Origin: Magicicada septendecula
Taxonomy: Eukaryota > Arthropoda > Insecta > Hemiptera > Cicadidae
Assembly (NCBI GenBank): GCA_034769895.1
Contig: CM068373.1
Span: 27,555,120-27,619,119, forward strand
DNA: 64,000 nt
Direction of reading: 5' to 3'
Each line of letters opens with the position of its first letter. Position 1 is the first letter of the stretch. Both the position numbers and the translations under genes were made by a program. Below are positions 22,001 to 32,110 of the stretch, piece by piece. Below the pieces are notes generated by a model. That model was given only the letters and a program-made list of their open reading frames with translations, made no database searches and was not told where the DNA came from.

Positions 22001-24448
22001 AAAAGAAACCAAGGACGTTTTAAAAAAACTTTATCTTAATAATACTTTAAAGTTTTTTAATCATTTTTAGGATAAATGAGGTAAAGGTGAAGATAAGATC
22101 ATGAACCTAAGGAAAATTGAGCAGAAGTGAGAAGTGCACAGAGTAGTGTTTTAGGACTCTCAAACCAAACCTAACCTAACCTATACATTAATTACAGAAG
22201 TGATCTTCCTACATCAGAGACCACAACTGCACATCTGACAGTACTGCATCAACACTGGTAACAGACAAAGACCCAACAATTCCCTCAACAAAACATCAAC
22301 ATAATAGAAAAGCAGACAAAACAACAGAAAAATAAAAGTCAATGCAATTCACACTAACAATATGCAGTAAAATAAAATCCAATATAAGAAAAATATGTCA
22401 ATGTTTTCTTATAAAATAAATGTAAAATCTCTGTTATTGTTTTATCTGAATTCCATGAACAAGGTGTCATTGGATTATGAGTAAAAGGGATAATATTTTA
22501 TGTAATAAGACATTTTATATTGTAAGTACAGTACTAATTTTTGTGATATTTACAATTAAAACATTCAATCAGCTGCCATTTGTGAAAACTTTTAAGATAA
22601 GATTTTGGTTTGTCTAGTACTTGTAAGAAATAGTACAGTTACTGTGCATACCAAATTCAACTCTTATATATAATTCGTGATAAAAACACAATAGATACGT
22701 AGATGGAAAACAAGCCATTTTTGGCAACAAACCATCAATGCTTACAGTACATTTTTCCTTCAGTTTAATGAGCAGAATCATTTCCCAAAGTTTGACAGAA
22801 TCTTTCATAAACACTCTGTATAGGGTAGCAAAAATTAGAGATTAAATCTCTGGAACCCTGTGATGGGTGTATAACCTTGTATGCTACATTTTTTCCATTA
22901 CTTTAATAACATTCACTTGTTCTTTTGCATGCACCTCCCTCAATTTGTTGAAACTAACCTCAATCTGTATATAATAGGGTTGCTACAGCTAGTGCCGTCT
23001 CCCTTCCTTCAACCTGGCTTTCCAATTCTCCCGATGTTCCCATTGTCCTTCCTCAAGTCCTATACGTTGCATTGATTCATCCACGTCGTCTCTCCAAGAT
23101 CTTCTCAGTCTTCCCCTTTTTCTCCTTCCTAATGGACTCCATTCCATCACTTTGTTGATCCACCTATTTTGGGCTCTCCGTACATACCGTACCACACCAA
23201 TCTTTTTTCTTCGATGTAGTCAATTACACTTCTTTCCATTTCCATTCTTCTTCTGACCTCCTCGTTTGTTATTTGGTCTGGTCTTGTTATTCCACAGCAC
23301 CTCCTCCAATATTCCATCTCTGTTGGAAGAATCTTCCTTTCATTCTTTTTGTTAATAACCCATACTTCTGCTGCATACGTAACAGTGCTTTGAACTATGG
23401 TCTGATATATCATTTCTTTTGTGCTTTTTCTAATATTTTTGTTTCATATAACACTGTGTAATTGTCTAATTCCTGTTTTAGTCTGCCCTAATCTACTTTT
23501 TATTTCTTCTTCTGTTGTGCATTGTTTACTCAGTGTGAATCCCAAGTACATGAATTTGTCTGTTTCTCTAATTTTAACATTTTCGTCCTCTTCTAAATCT
23601 GTTGTTTCTTCATCTCTAATTGCCAAGTATTCAGTCTTTTTTATGTTTTTTCCAATCCATCTTTGTGTATTCTTCATTCAGCTTTCAGACCATGTACCTT
23701 AGATCTTCATCCTGGGCTATAACTACCTGGTCATCGGCAAAGCATAGTGTGTACAGGTGTTCGTTTTGTATCGGTATTCCCATTCCATGGCATTTTTGTT
23801 CATTCAAAATTTTATAAAAAAAAATTGGCACTAATGGAAAAGACAAAAATATTACTAGTATTTTGTTGGGTGTACCAAGATGATCTGCAGTTCATGGTTC
23901 ATATGTTATCAATTATGTTTCAAAAACCCTATTAAATAAGAGCAGAAAATGCTAAGTGTTAATGCTTGTAACAATTTCCCAATAAAATGTGTTAGTGTTA
24001 AAGAAAATGGTATACTAAAGAAAGACTTTCAAGAAGTATATAAATTAAAAACGTTTTTGGCATTCAGCTTAATTTTCTTAAAAGTAGAAGGTGGATACAA
24101 ATTTCACAGGTTTTAGAAACTGTTGAAATATATATTTCATATCTTTTAAAAACAATTTGCAGGGAAGACAAACTTAGCTATCTAATAAAATATTTAGAAT
24201 TTTTTCTTTAAAATCTGTTAGAAAATGAAGGATTGTTATGCACTTTTAAAACAACTTGATAGAAAACTAAACTTACCTGCATAAAAAAGCGGAGACCCAT
24301 TATTTTTTCTTGTGGTCTTTTTTTTTAGTGTGGCAAATACTACTTTTCCTGCATTTAATGTTTGTGGAGCAGAAAACTGCAAATTATAGTATGTTGTTGT
24401 AGTTGCTTTTTTTCGACATGCGGGACATATTGCATATACTCCCTTCAT
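16082..24448 (-). CDS. Predicted five-exon gene, function not recognised (209 residues)
   Basis: Exons on the minus strand are 24448-24277, 21875-21784, 21623-21501, 16561-16453 and 16215-16082 (stop TAG). Each intron starts GT (GTAAGT three times, GTAGGT once) and ends in a pyrimidine-rich AG. Phases agree at all four junctions: 1, 0, 0, 1. An in-frame TAG lies 12 bases before the ATG, which supports the start. The product begins MKGVYAICPACRKK, with one CxxC pair; later segments include NPKASHRWVYWFLS, YIIDFAPNLRSIIG and VFEKRWNKFF. I recognise no family; it does not read like a transposase or reverse transcriptase. Intron 3 (4.9 kb) contains a hairpin, tandem repeat, hAT remnant, Penelope-like element, LINE fragment and second hairpin; intron 1 has an RTE-like fragment. 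Extra exons, or a pseudogene, remain possible. Confidence 0.5.
16754..16938. repeat. Perfect inverted repeat, 84-bp arms, 17-bp loop
   Basis: The left arm 16754-16837 and right arm 16855-16938 are exact reverse complements by my reading, separated by 17 bases. The arm next to the loop contains ACCTGAAGATG and further out ACGAAAAGCTTAGTCG. This CTGAAGATG-to-GAAA layout resembles the tail sequences of Penelope-like elements. It lies in intron 3 of the predicted gene and would form a long RNA hairpin if transcribed. Confidence 0.9.
16939..17298. other. Intronic sequence, no recognised feature
   Basis: AT-rich sequence between the hairpin and the tandem repeat, lying in intron 3 of the predicted gene. 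I see no ORF, splice pair or repeat that I can support. Confidence 0.4.
17299..17700 (+). repeat. Three-copy degenerate tandem repeat
   Basis: Units begin TTAACTGATCAA at 17299, 17407 and 17549. They share blocks such as GCAAAATATCTGGAGTGGTGTC, AGAATAGTT and TTCTCCATAAAAGGACAC, given here in part. Unit lengths are about 108, 142 and ~150 bp, so copies differ by internal insertions. The 89-codon ORF that spans it is a by-product of the repetition. Confidence 0.7.
17701..18985. other. Intronic sequence, nothing recognised
   Basis: About 1.3 kb of AT-rich sequence without an ORF or repeat that I can support. ORFs on the minus strand at 17784-18122 and 18640-18864 show no recognisable domain and no plausible splice sites. 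Confidence 0.4.
18990..19345 (+). pseudogene. hAT transposase C-terminal remnant (ZMYM1-like type)
   Basis: The plus strand reads through AKRSFSKLKIIKSYLRSTMS, a stop, then a LSGLSLLS-like segment. This is the hATC dimerisation region of hAT transposases related to ZMYM1-type proteins, where the usual motif is AERSFSKLKLIK. The upstream part is frameshifted. A local direct repeat of about 45 bp (GACTTCAATTTTATGACTGA at about 19248 and 19301) follows the motif. It is a small decayed fragment within intron 3 of the predicted gene. Confidence 0.7.
19650..20640 (-). mobile_element. Penelope-like element, 5'-truncated
   Basis: The minus strand encodes the end of a Penelope-like reverse transcriptase followed by a GIY-YIG endonuclease. 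The RT end appears around 20640-20440 with an INFLDLSI-type motif. The terminal non-coding tail (about 19750-19650) contains GTCTGAAGAAGCC and GTGAAAACCGGTT, and the hairpin at 20922-21110 is built from the same tail sequence. Only the 3' third is present. Confidence 0.8.
19734..20438 (-). CDS. Penelope-like GIY-YIG endonuclease domain (partial protein)
   Basis: A 234-codon frame encodes the C-terminal endonuclease of a Penelope-like element. Residues ~101-130 show the GIY-YIG signature: a VYKL strand with Tyr103, the CxxC pair at Cys107/Cys110 typical of Penelope endonucleases, then YIGQTGR (114-120), Arg125 and the EH at 128-129. Downstream a YANHLIE segment and an LEQLEIY segment with the likely metal-binding Glu (about 178) are present. 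The core looks complete. The frame extends upstream into RT-derived sequence with a break near 20440, so the first Met is not the real start. The enzyme would nick target DNA to prime reverse transcription. Confidence 0.8.
   Translation of the reverse strand: MIHRLNNIPLDEKDYRDELNTIKYLAESNGYDRTIVNKLLHKTQNKQQTKTENKFITLTYINKQTEKIAHKFKKAGYRSAYKTTNKTEHAHKAQNKFDLPSVYKLNCSNCNKFYIGQTGRSFKQRYTEHTKALHSTTESTYANHLIEANHTYKNIDNNMNILHVHTKGRKLDTLEQLEIYKHTKTNKNEILNEQTQFKSHALFKHISPHTHNIDLLKFDSVAHLRMDSATSGNV
20636..20930 (+). pseudogene. Small LINE reverse-transcriptase fragment (Jockey-like)
   Basis: With several frame changes, the plus strand yields a segment similar to the end of a Jockey-group reverse transcriptase: an IPRPTEARY-like segment, then TADKLLLYEANMKSIWTYGI-like residues. 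The match is pieced together by eye from three frames. It sits between the Penelope-like element and the second hairpin. Confidence 0.5.
20922..21110. repeat. Inverted repeat of Penelope-like tail sequence
   Basis: The arms 20922-21014 and 21025-21110 are reverse complements with scattered mismatches around a 10-bp loop. The arm contains AAGAAGCTTTTTAAAAGCG and GAAAACTGGTT, homologous to the tail of the adjacent Penelope-like element (AAGAAGCCTTTTAAAAGTG, GAAAACCGGTT near 19735-19700). It is therefore two element tails joined tail to tail. Confidence 0.85.
21900..22970. other. Intronic sequence, no gene seen
   Basis: AT-rich sequence in intron 1 of the predicted gene. It contains a short CCTAACCTAACCTA run near 22170. 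I cannot support any ORF. Confidence 0.4.
22975..23830 (-). pseudogene. RTE/CR1-type LINE 3' fragment
   Basis: The minus strand, read across several frames, gives the end of a non-LTR reverse transcriptase. A CFADDQVVIAQDEDL segment (23770-23710) has the catalytic Asp pair, followed by IRETDKFMYLGFTLS, then IVQSTVTYAAEVW, RRCCGITRPDQITNEEV, RRLVWYG-like and RRKRGRLRRSWRDDV. These are typical C-terminal blocks of this group. Frame breaks and one stop show it is dead. It lies in intron 1 of the predicted gene on the same strand. Confidence 0.8.
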
Positions 24449-25126
24449 AGTTTCTTCCTATGCTTAGCTGGTATTTACTGTAAATGATTTAATGATTTAC
24501 TATTCTGGTATAACAAATAATAATGTTACTAGATAGTACCACCTACAAAATAAAATACTGACAAGGTAAGGTATTTTTCAAAAGAAGTTGTAAATGCGGA
24601 CTATTTTATTTATTTACAATATCTCACTAGCATATTATAAAATAAATTTCAGCCCCCTTTAATCAATGGCTCCTACCTCTTATTTAAATATGATCGAAAC
24701 AGTTGTATAAATGTCAATTTATGTCTTTAAAGTAGGAAAGGAACTGGGAGACTGGTAGAGCTGTGGGGAGCAAGAAACAGAAACTGGTGCACATGATTTC
24801 TGAAATTCCCCCAGCCTAGCTTAGTGACAATGGATGTGGATCTATAAATAAATTTGAATAAATTCGTAATCTGAATTAATGGACTAAATTCTTCCACTAT
24901 TACTCCACTTGCCTTGGATTCGTAGATATTACAGGCTGTCCACAAGTTGGAATTTAATTTTTAAAAGATTCTATTGGCAAAGATTAACAGGATTAACAAT
25001 TACAATGTTGATTTACAAGCTGTAATTGTTGCTGTATTGTAAACAATACGATAGGTCTCCATAAAGGCCTGTTCTGGTTTGCTGTCTCTACATTATTATA
25101 CTTTAGCTTCCTCAGTTTTTCATATA
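24449..25126. other. Upstream flank of the predicted gene
   Basis: This could hold the promoter and 5' leader of the minus-strand gene. I find no convincing TATA box or CpG-rich stretch. The minus-strand ORF at 24945-24727 (72 codons) has no domain that I recognise. Confidence 0.3.
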
Positions 25127-26328
25127 CAGTAGAGTCTCGTTTATCCGACCTTCGCTTATCCGACATTCCGTATTATCCGACATCCCACTACAAAAAAAAA
25201 AAACAACAAAAAACGCATTAATCGGCAACAAGAACTGCAAATTGCGAGCATGAGCGTAGTCTATTTTTTGTTGCTCCCAACTCTACTGCAGCTAATTAGT
25301 TACCCCGACTGTACAGTCTACACTATGACTCGTGTCTGTAATTCTCCACACCCTCACTCACTCACTGTCACAACTCACTACTCAGTGCAGTGCAGTTTAT
25401 CATTGTATGTGATCGGTTTATCGTCTGTTACATGCATATGTGTCTGTGTGTGTTAATTTGACAAACGTTGTTGTGTTGTTTAAAAGTTGAAACTTACGCA
25501 AGTATGGCGACGAAAAGAAAGAAAGTTGTTGTATCGATGGAACAAAAACTTGAGGCAATCAAGAGACTGGACAAGGGAAAGACAATGCAGAAAGTAGCTG
25601 ATAACTTTGGCGTTGGACGGGTAACAGTAGGAGACTGGAAAAAAACTAATAGACATAGAAAAATGGTGTGCATCAAGAGTTACGGAGGGTGCATTAAAAG
25701 ACAGAAAAACTATGAAAAAATGTGACTATGAAAAAGTTAGTGAAGCTTTGTATGTTTGGTTTACACAGTTCAGGGACAAAAGTGTGCCTATTTCAGGGCC
25801 TATTTTACAGCAAAAGGCATTGCATTTTTGTAATGAATTCAATGAAGGGGACCCAGATTTCACAGCAAGTGTCGGCTGGCTCGACCGATGGAAGAAACGC
25901 TACGGTATCCATCAGTTAAGTGTTTGTGGTGAAAAACTATCAAGAAATAGAAGCATTCAAGAAAAGATTTCAGAAATTTATTGAAACTGAAAGCCTAACG
26001 GGTGATCAGATATTTAACTGTGATGAGTCAGGCCTTAATTACAAAATGTTACCTAATAAGAGTCTTGCAGCCAGAACTGAAGCGACAGCCCCTGGCTACA
26101 AGCGTAGTAAGGAAAGGCTGACAATTTTAGCATGCAGCAATGCTACAGCAAACCTCAAAATGGACCTTGCAATGATTGGAAAGTCCAAAAATCCTAGAGC
26201 CTTTAAAACAGTTTCAAAAAACGCTCTTCCTGTAAAATACTACAGTCAGAAAAGCGCATGGATGAGCAGTGAAATTTTCAAAGACTGGATTTTTAAGGAA
26301 TTCATTCCTTCAACAGTATAACACACAG

Positions 26329-26792
26329 GATAACTAATTTTATTACTGTATTATTTTGATATGTACAATTTAATGAGTATTCAACTTTATTACTGTATTA
26401 TTTTGATATTTACAATTTAATGAGTATGCAATTTTATTAATGTATTATTTTCATAGTTACAATTTAATGAGTATTCAATTTTGTTAATGTATTATTGTTT
26501 GATATTTACGATTTAGCCATGAGTATTAAATTTTGGTAATGTGTTAATTTTATATATTTACAAGTACTAATGAGTACATAGAATTTTGTGCTACTTTAAT
26601 ATTTACAAGTAATAGCAAACTAATGTGAATAAATTTAAGAGTTATCAGTAGCAATGAGCATTTATTATTTTTTAACCCTGAGATAAAGAGAATAAACAGT
26701 AATTAATGTTAAATTGGCGTCCACACGCGGGACATTAAATAGATAATAACATATTTATTGTTAAATTGGCGTCCATCGCTGGGCGTAAACGG
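26329..26792 (+). repeat. Left terminal direct repeat (LTR or part of it)
   Basis: This 464-bp repeat contains about four copies of a degenerate ~55-bp unit (TTACTGTATTATTTTGATAT then TTTACAATTTAATGAGTAT). Near its end are two TTGGCGTCCA motifs (about 26717 and 26766), and a third PBS-like CCCAACGTGGGGC lies directly after it at 26793-26805. Apart from one base it is identical to 32111-32573. Confidence 0.9.
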
Positions 26793-26924
26793 CCCAACGT
26801 GGGGCTTGATAAAATAGTAAGCTAGGGCAGTGACAGACAGTGGCTAGCAATAAGTTTAAAATAAGTACATGTAAGTAGCTTAAGCTATATTATTGTTGTC
26901 GTATATCGGTCTCTAAGTCTCTGA

Positions 26925-28460
26925 ATGATAACCCGAAGTCAAGCTAAAATGGCATCTAGTGGAGAGAATTCAAATGAGTTTGATGTCAATAACCAGATGG
27001 GCTATGAGCAGCCTGAGGACGGAAACGAAATGCATGAAGAAAGCTCAACAACCGGTGCAGGAACTAGGGCCGGGGGACCGCAATCACAGTCGCAGTTATC
27101 TGAAGCAAATTTTCAAATGTTAATGGCATTGATGAAACAACAATTTGAAGAATCGAAAAAACAATTTGAAGAATCGAAAAAGCAAAATGAAGAATCGGAA
27201 AGGAAGAGAGATGAAAAACAAAGAAAACTACATGAAGAGACAATAAGACAGATAGAAGAAACGAAAAAATTACATGAAGAAACAAGAAAACACATAGACG
27301 AAAAAATTGAAGAAACGAAAAAACAGAATGAAGAAATAGGTAAACAACTCGTCGAGAAATTAGACGAAGAAATAGAGTTAATGAGAAGAGATTTACGAGG
27401 ACAAAACCACCAGGTGGGTACTGATTTACAAAAACAATCAGAAAAATTGGAAGAAAACAAATTAGATGGAAATACTATGGATCAAATTGACACCGAGTAT
27501 CAATCTTTAACAACTAAAGCATTGTCTGAACATCATATCTCAAGATCAAAAAAAAGATCTACAATTATTAATGGTAGATATGAAGGTGATAAAGACACTT
27601 GTACTGTGTTTGTTAGCAACTTACCAAACACAACTACAAAAAAGAAAATAATCAAATATTTCAGGAAGTTTGGTACGGTTGTAAATACGAGATTGCGATA
27701 TGCTGCAGTATCTGATCCACGATTTCCCAAAAGACGTACTATCATTAAGAAAGAGTTTCATAAAGACAGAACAAATATCCATGCATATGTACGTTTTACT
27801 GATGAAAATAGTGCATATCGTGCTTTGGAAGCAAATGGTAATGTGTATGAGGGTTACCACCTGAGAATTGAGTTAGCTAACACGGAAGCTGAAGAAAAGC
27901 AGAGAACTAAAAAGAAAAAATTGAGTACTACAATTAATATTACCAGTACTGATAGAAAAATTAGAAGTAGGACTGGGGAAGTACGTAAAAATTTTGAAAC
28001 CAAACCTGAGATTAAGAAAATGAAAAACCGTTCTGATGAGTATCAAGGGCGAACTGCGTTAGCACGAAAGAAGAAAAGGATGAAATTTGCTGGACTATTC
28101 AAGAATATTGTGAAGATTGGTATGAGAACGAAAGGAAGATTTCAAGCGATGGAGATGAGATGTCTTAGAAGTCTTGAAAACAAAACATCATTATGTGAGT
28201 ACGCGGACAGGAAAACGAAAATAATTAAAACGCCACAAGCTGTCAAAAAACCACAAGCTGTCAAAAAACGTATTTGTAAGAGGGTTGAAAGGAAGAAACG
28301 ACAAAAAAAACCCAGCGCGTACATAAATAATGGTAATATGACCGGGGAAAGTTGTCGAAAAAAGGAGGGAGAGAACCACTTTCAACACTGTCATAAAAGA
28401 GAGAGAGAGAGAGAGAGAGGTCATAAATTCCTTAGCTGTCAACGACCCACTGCAGGGTAA
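26925..28460 (+). CDS. Gag-like coiled coil fused to an RBM34/Nop12-like RRM
   Basis: An intact 511-codon ORF. Residues 1-60 start MITRSQAK, a style common at the start of gypsy-type gag. Residues ~70-180 form a strongly charged coiled coil with repeated EESKKQ/EETKK units. Residues ~226-318 are an RNA recognition motif, with RNP2-like VFVSNL (228-233) and RNP1-like IHAYVRFT (285-292). A long basic insert sits between strands 2 and 3. That insert and the following NIHAYVRF resemble the first RRM of the nucleolar ribosome-biogenesis protein RBM34 (yeast Nop12). A second RRM is absent. Residues 330-511 are a Lys/Arg-rich tail with a YQGRTALARKKKR stretch, possibly the RBM34 tail, and a (GA)n-encoded RERE run. 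No introns interrupt the RRM, as expected if it was captured through RNA. Capture is inference. Confidence 0.75.
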   Translation: MITRSQAKMASSGENSNEFDVNNQMGYEQPEDGNEMHEESSTTGAGTRAGGPQSQSQLSEANFQMLMALMKQQFEESKKQFEESKKQNEESERKRDEKQRKLHEETIRQIEETKKLHEETRKHIDEKIEETKKQNEEIGKQLVEKLDEEIELMRRDLRGQNHQVGTDLQKQSEKLEENKLDGNTMDQIDTEYQSLTTKALSEHHISRSKKRSTIINGRYEGDKDTCTVFVSNLPNTTTKKKIIKYFRKFGTVVNTRLRYAAVSDPRFPKRRTIIKKEFHKDRTNIHAYVRFTDENSAYRALEANGNVYEGYHLRIELANTEAEEKQRTKKKKLSTTINITSTDRKIRSRTGEVRKNFETKPEIKKMKNRSDEYQGRTALARKKKRMKFAGLFKNIVKIGMRTKGRFQAMEMRCLRSLENKTSLCEYADRKTKIIKTPQAVKKPQAVKKRICKRVERKKRQKKPSAYINNGNMTGESCRKKEGENHFQHCHKRERERERGHKFLSCQRPTAG

Positions 28461-30108
28461 GTGTGAAACGAAACTCACGCATTCAATACCCTTACTACCC
28501 TTACTAATTACCAACAAAATGTGTTGTAACGGAACTGAACTCACTTAACAAAACGTACAACTATGCCTCCACAAATAGAAAATTAAAAGTAATAAAATGT
28601 AAAGGATTAAAGAAAACAATCTTAAGAATGTCCGAAAATTTAATAATTAAGTTAGATAATATTGGGTAAAATACCTTAGATAAGACTGGTTGTGTAAGAT
28701 TACATTAACCGAAGAAAATAAATAGATATGAATATAATATGAATAAAATTAAATAAATGGTAAATAAAAACATTGCCGTGAAAGTACGGAATATTAACGA
28801 AGAAAATTAATAGCGAATGAAATAGTAAGATCAGTTATACGAAGGCGCAGAAGGAAATTGATCATTTAGGAATGAAGGTCACGAATGGATAAACAAATGA
28901 GAGTTATGCATACCCAGGAAATAAGTGATATGGATTGAAACAAAAGCACCACCAGGGCATGACAACATGAAGAACCCGAGAAAAAAAAAATGGGATTTCC
29001 TCGACCAAAAGGCACCAGAAGGCTGAAGTAGCTGTGATTAAGGAATGCTTGGAATGGGATTATTAAGAATATACCCAAAGCACCGATATCCAATCTCTGG
29101 GAACTGCAAGTAAAGGGGTACGGGGTTATGTAATAATGTCCAGATGCCTGGTAGGTAGATCGTTTGAAATTGCCTTGTATAAAATAGAAATATCATTCAG
29201 AAGCTTAGGGGGGCCTAGCAAAAATGTAAAAGAATTATTATAATTTGCTAGAACAATTAATGAAATGTCTTAGTAGTAACACGAGATAAAAGAAAATAGA
29301 AATAAGAAAGCAAGTGTATAAAATGAATTATATTTTAATGATTAGTTGTCATAGTCAATAAATGTCGTGTTAATGATTATGAATAAAAAAATTAATGATA
29401 ATAGATGTCAATAAGAGTGAAGAAGATAGAAGGGTAAATGTTTAAATGATATATATGTGAAGACAATTAATAGAATTGTGAGAGAAATATTCAAGTTGTA
29501 TGTGTTTAAGATCATGTTTAAGTAAGGACAACTTACAAGCTTAGTATAAAATTGTATAATATAATTGTGTTCCAAAATGTTAGTAAATAGAAAAGAAAAA
29601 AAGTTTTTTTTAGTGAAAATGCTAGCGAGATATCAGAAAATATGGAATAACCAGAGACAGTAATAATAAAATAGGTTAGAAAACTATAGTGAATTAGGAT
29701 ATAGAAATACGTATTATTATTATTAATACCAATGTGCTGTTTATAATTTAGTGATGATAGAAAGTATGATGGTCACTAAGAATTCTATATATATGTGGTA
29801 AGTTTTTTTTTAAAGCCAATTAATTTGGAGATATTGATGCAAATTTTAGTAAGTTGTGACATAAAAATTAGATGTATTAAAGGATACAAAGAAAATTAAT
29901 CCTAGAGGCAAGAAATATTAATACCAGTATCGAATAATTTATGAAATTGAATTTTGTAGATATTGAAATATTATATGAAGAATAGTTAAGGAGAATTACA
30001 AATTTAGTTTAAGATTTTGACTAAATATAAATTTGTAAATATAATAACATGTTAATTAGAGTGAAAGAAAAACGGATTCACTTAGAGTGTTGAAAGCGAA
30101 AGTACTTT
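28461..30108. other. Non-coding interior of the RRM retroelement
   Basis: About 1.6 kb of AT-rich sequence between the ORF and the polypurine-like tract. No frame longer than ~75 codons and no pol motifs on either strand. Confidence 0.5.
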
Positions 30109-30123
30109 AGGGGGGTTGGGGTG
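30109..30123 (+). other. Polypurine-like tract
   Basis: AGGGGGGTTGGGGTG is followed by TGTTTACCATTATG. This is the expected layout of a plus-strand primer directly before a 3' LTR. It is a better candidate than the sequence preceding 32111, which is not purine-rich. Confidence 0.5.
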
Positions 30124-32110
30124 TGTTTACCATTATGTAACGAACCTTTTCTGTTACGCTGAGAATATAGGTCAACGAGTAAAAGTAAACAACACTATAC
30201 TAGGTCCAATGAAGAACGAGCCACTACAAGGCAACACAAAGTACATCTATTGGAAAGCAGATTTTGGCATTTAAACCTTACTGAAAGGGCGCAAAAATTT
30301 TGGATCAATTTTGGATGTACAGAGTCCATCCAAACTGACAAAATTTGGGGACAATATAACACACAAAAAAATTTCGAAAAGTTTTATTTTATAATTTGCA
30401 GTAAGAAATGTCGCTGAAAGCAATAACGAAGGGTGTATGTGTGGAAAACATATTTTGTAAGGGACAAAAGGGGAACGAGCAAGCACGCTGTAGTGACGGA
30501 CAGGTCATAAATTTCGTAGACAGCTGCGACGCGTACCCTGTTAACAGAGTTCACTGCTCCCGGTACGTAGAACACCAGTTTTTTGTGAAAACACATTGAT
30601 TCCATAGAAAACTACATACAATGTGTACAGAGCCATTAAAGGAGAAAAGGCTTAACAATGGTCAAGCATACATGTGTACGCCAGCTGTCAGGAGAAAGCG
30701 ACGAAGGGTGGATTGATTTGAAGGACTCCAGCGGTCGATGACAGGGTTTTGACCTTACTTGGAAACGAAAGCGCAGAGAGTACGTCCAAACTCAAGGATG
30801 GGGTGTTGCCTGGCAACTAAAAGAAAAAACCAACTTTCAAAGAAGGGTAGGCGAGGCCCTTGAACAACAATAGATAATAACGGCAGAGCGACGAAGTTAA
30901 GAAACAATGAAAATGGAAGAGAAACTCAGAGTTGTCACTGAAGATTTTAGAAAAAACGACAGATACAATTTATTGCTGCGTTGGCTGGAAATGTCGACGA
31001 CCTCAAAATACGAAGCAAGGGAAGAATCTGGTGGGGAACCAGAAGCCCTATCAGAGAACGCCTTTGAAAAGATGGGTAGTATTTGGACTTGGAGGGAAAA
31101 ACATGAAACCAATAAGGACACGGCGTCGTTGGAATCAGAAGTCTGGTGGGAGATTTGGTAAGGAAAATATAGGAAGGAGACAGGAACGCGCTCAAGGAGT
31201 TCTAACTAAAATACGGACGCGAGAGGAGTTCTAACGAAATTTCGGACGAGAGTGGAGTGAAGTCGGTGACGAGAGAAATTAGCATTTTAACGAACTTAGA
31301 ATAATTTGATACACAGTGTGAGAAGGTAGTTTTCGAACTTATAACAAATTAATACAGTCATTACAAGCAAACGAACTATGAAGTAGAGTCACACTATTAG
31401 CCTACCAGTGAACATTAACTGAAACAAATAGAAATCAGACAATAATGTAATTTCAGTGTATAAAAAAAAACACTTTACAACAATAACTTTTAAGAACGAT
31501 TAACAACACAAACTACATTCATGAACACTTAATAACCAGACATACCGCAACAATGGTGCGTGATATTAATTCAGATCTGATGTACAACAGAGAACGCTAA
31601 CTTTTATTCATAAATTATAATCCGAATGCGTGGAGTTGGTGAGTGAAGTGTCTGTGAGTGACATCGTGGAATTCATCCAGTGCCATCTATCATCTGGAGG
31701 AGTTATCTGCACGATTCTAGAACGATCGACATGGGGGAATCATCACCGCAACTACCGAGTGATTGGATATTCGAATACCAAGTATAGTAAAACATGTCTT
31801 AATTAATTTAGATCCACTGTCTGTCATCTCAAAGAATCCACACACAATAAAATTCAATAAAGTAATCGTAAAGGAATTAAAGAAATCGATTCTAAAGTTT
31901 GTGTAGAAGTAAAATTATCATTGTTTATCAGTTTGGAGTAATGTTTATTTCCAAGTTCTAAATGAATCCGTAATTACAAAATATAGTAACAGCTTAAGAG
32001 ATATTCATATTAAGAATTCATAAGATGAGGCTAAACATTATAATTTACTTAATGTACTAAACGCAATTGATGAATGATCATTAATATGCAACCATTAGAT
32101 TGAGAGTTTC
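30124..32110 (+). repeat. Possible upstream part of a long 3' LTR
   Basis: This is non-coding and GC-richer between 30450 and 31260 than its surroundings, as in a promoter-bearing LTR. Short overlapping ORFs at 30907-31234 have no recognisable domain. There is no second copy in the window, so the LTR reading rests only on the preceding purine tract. Confidence 0.35.

Noticed and set aside
22160-22185. Interstitial telomere (CCTAA)n
   Set aside because: Only about three copies of CCTAA; too short to distinguish from chance.
30897-31234. Overlapping ORFs of 74-100 codons
   Set aside because: Three frames are open over the same GC-richer stretch of the possible LTR; none shows a domain.
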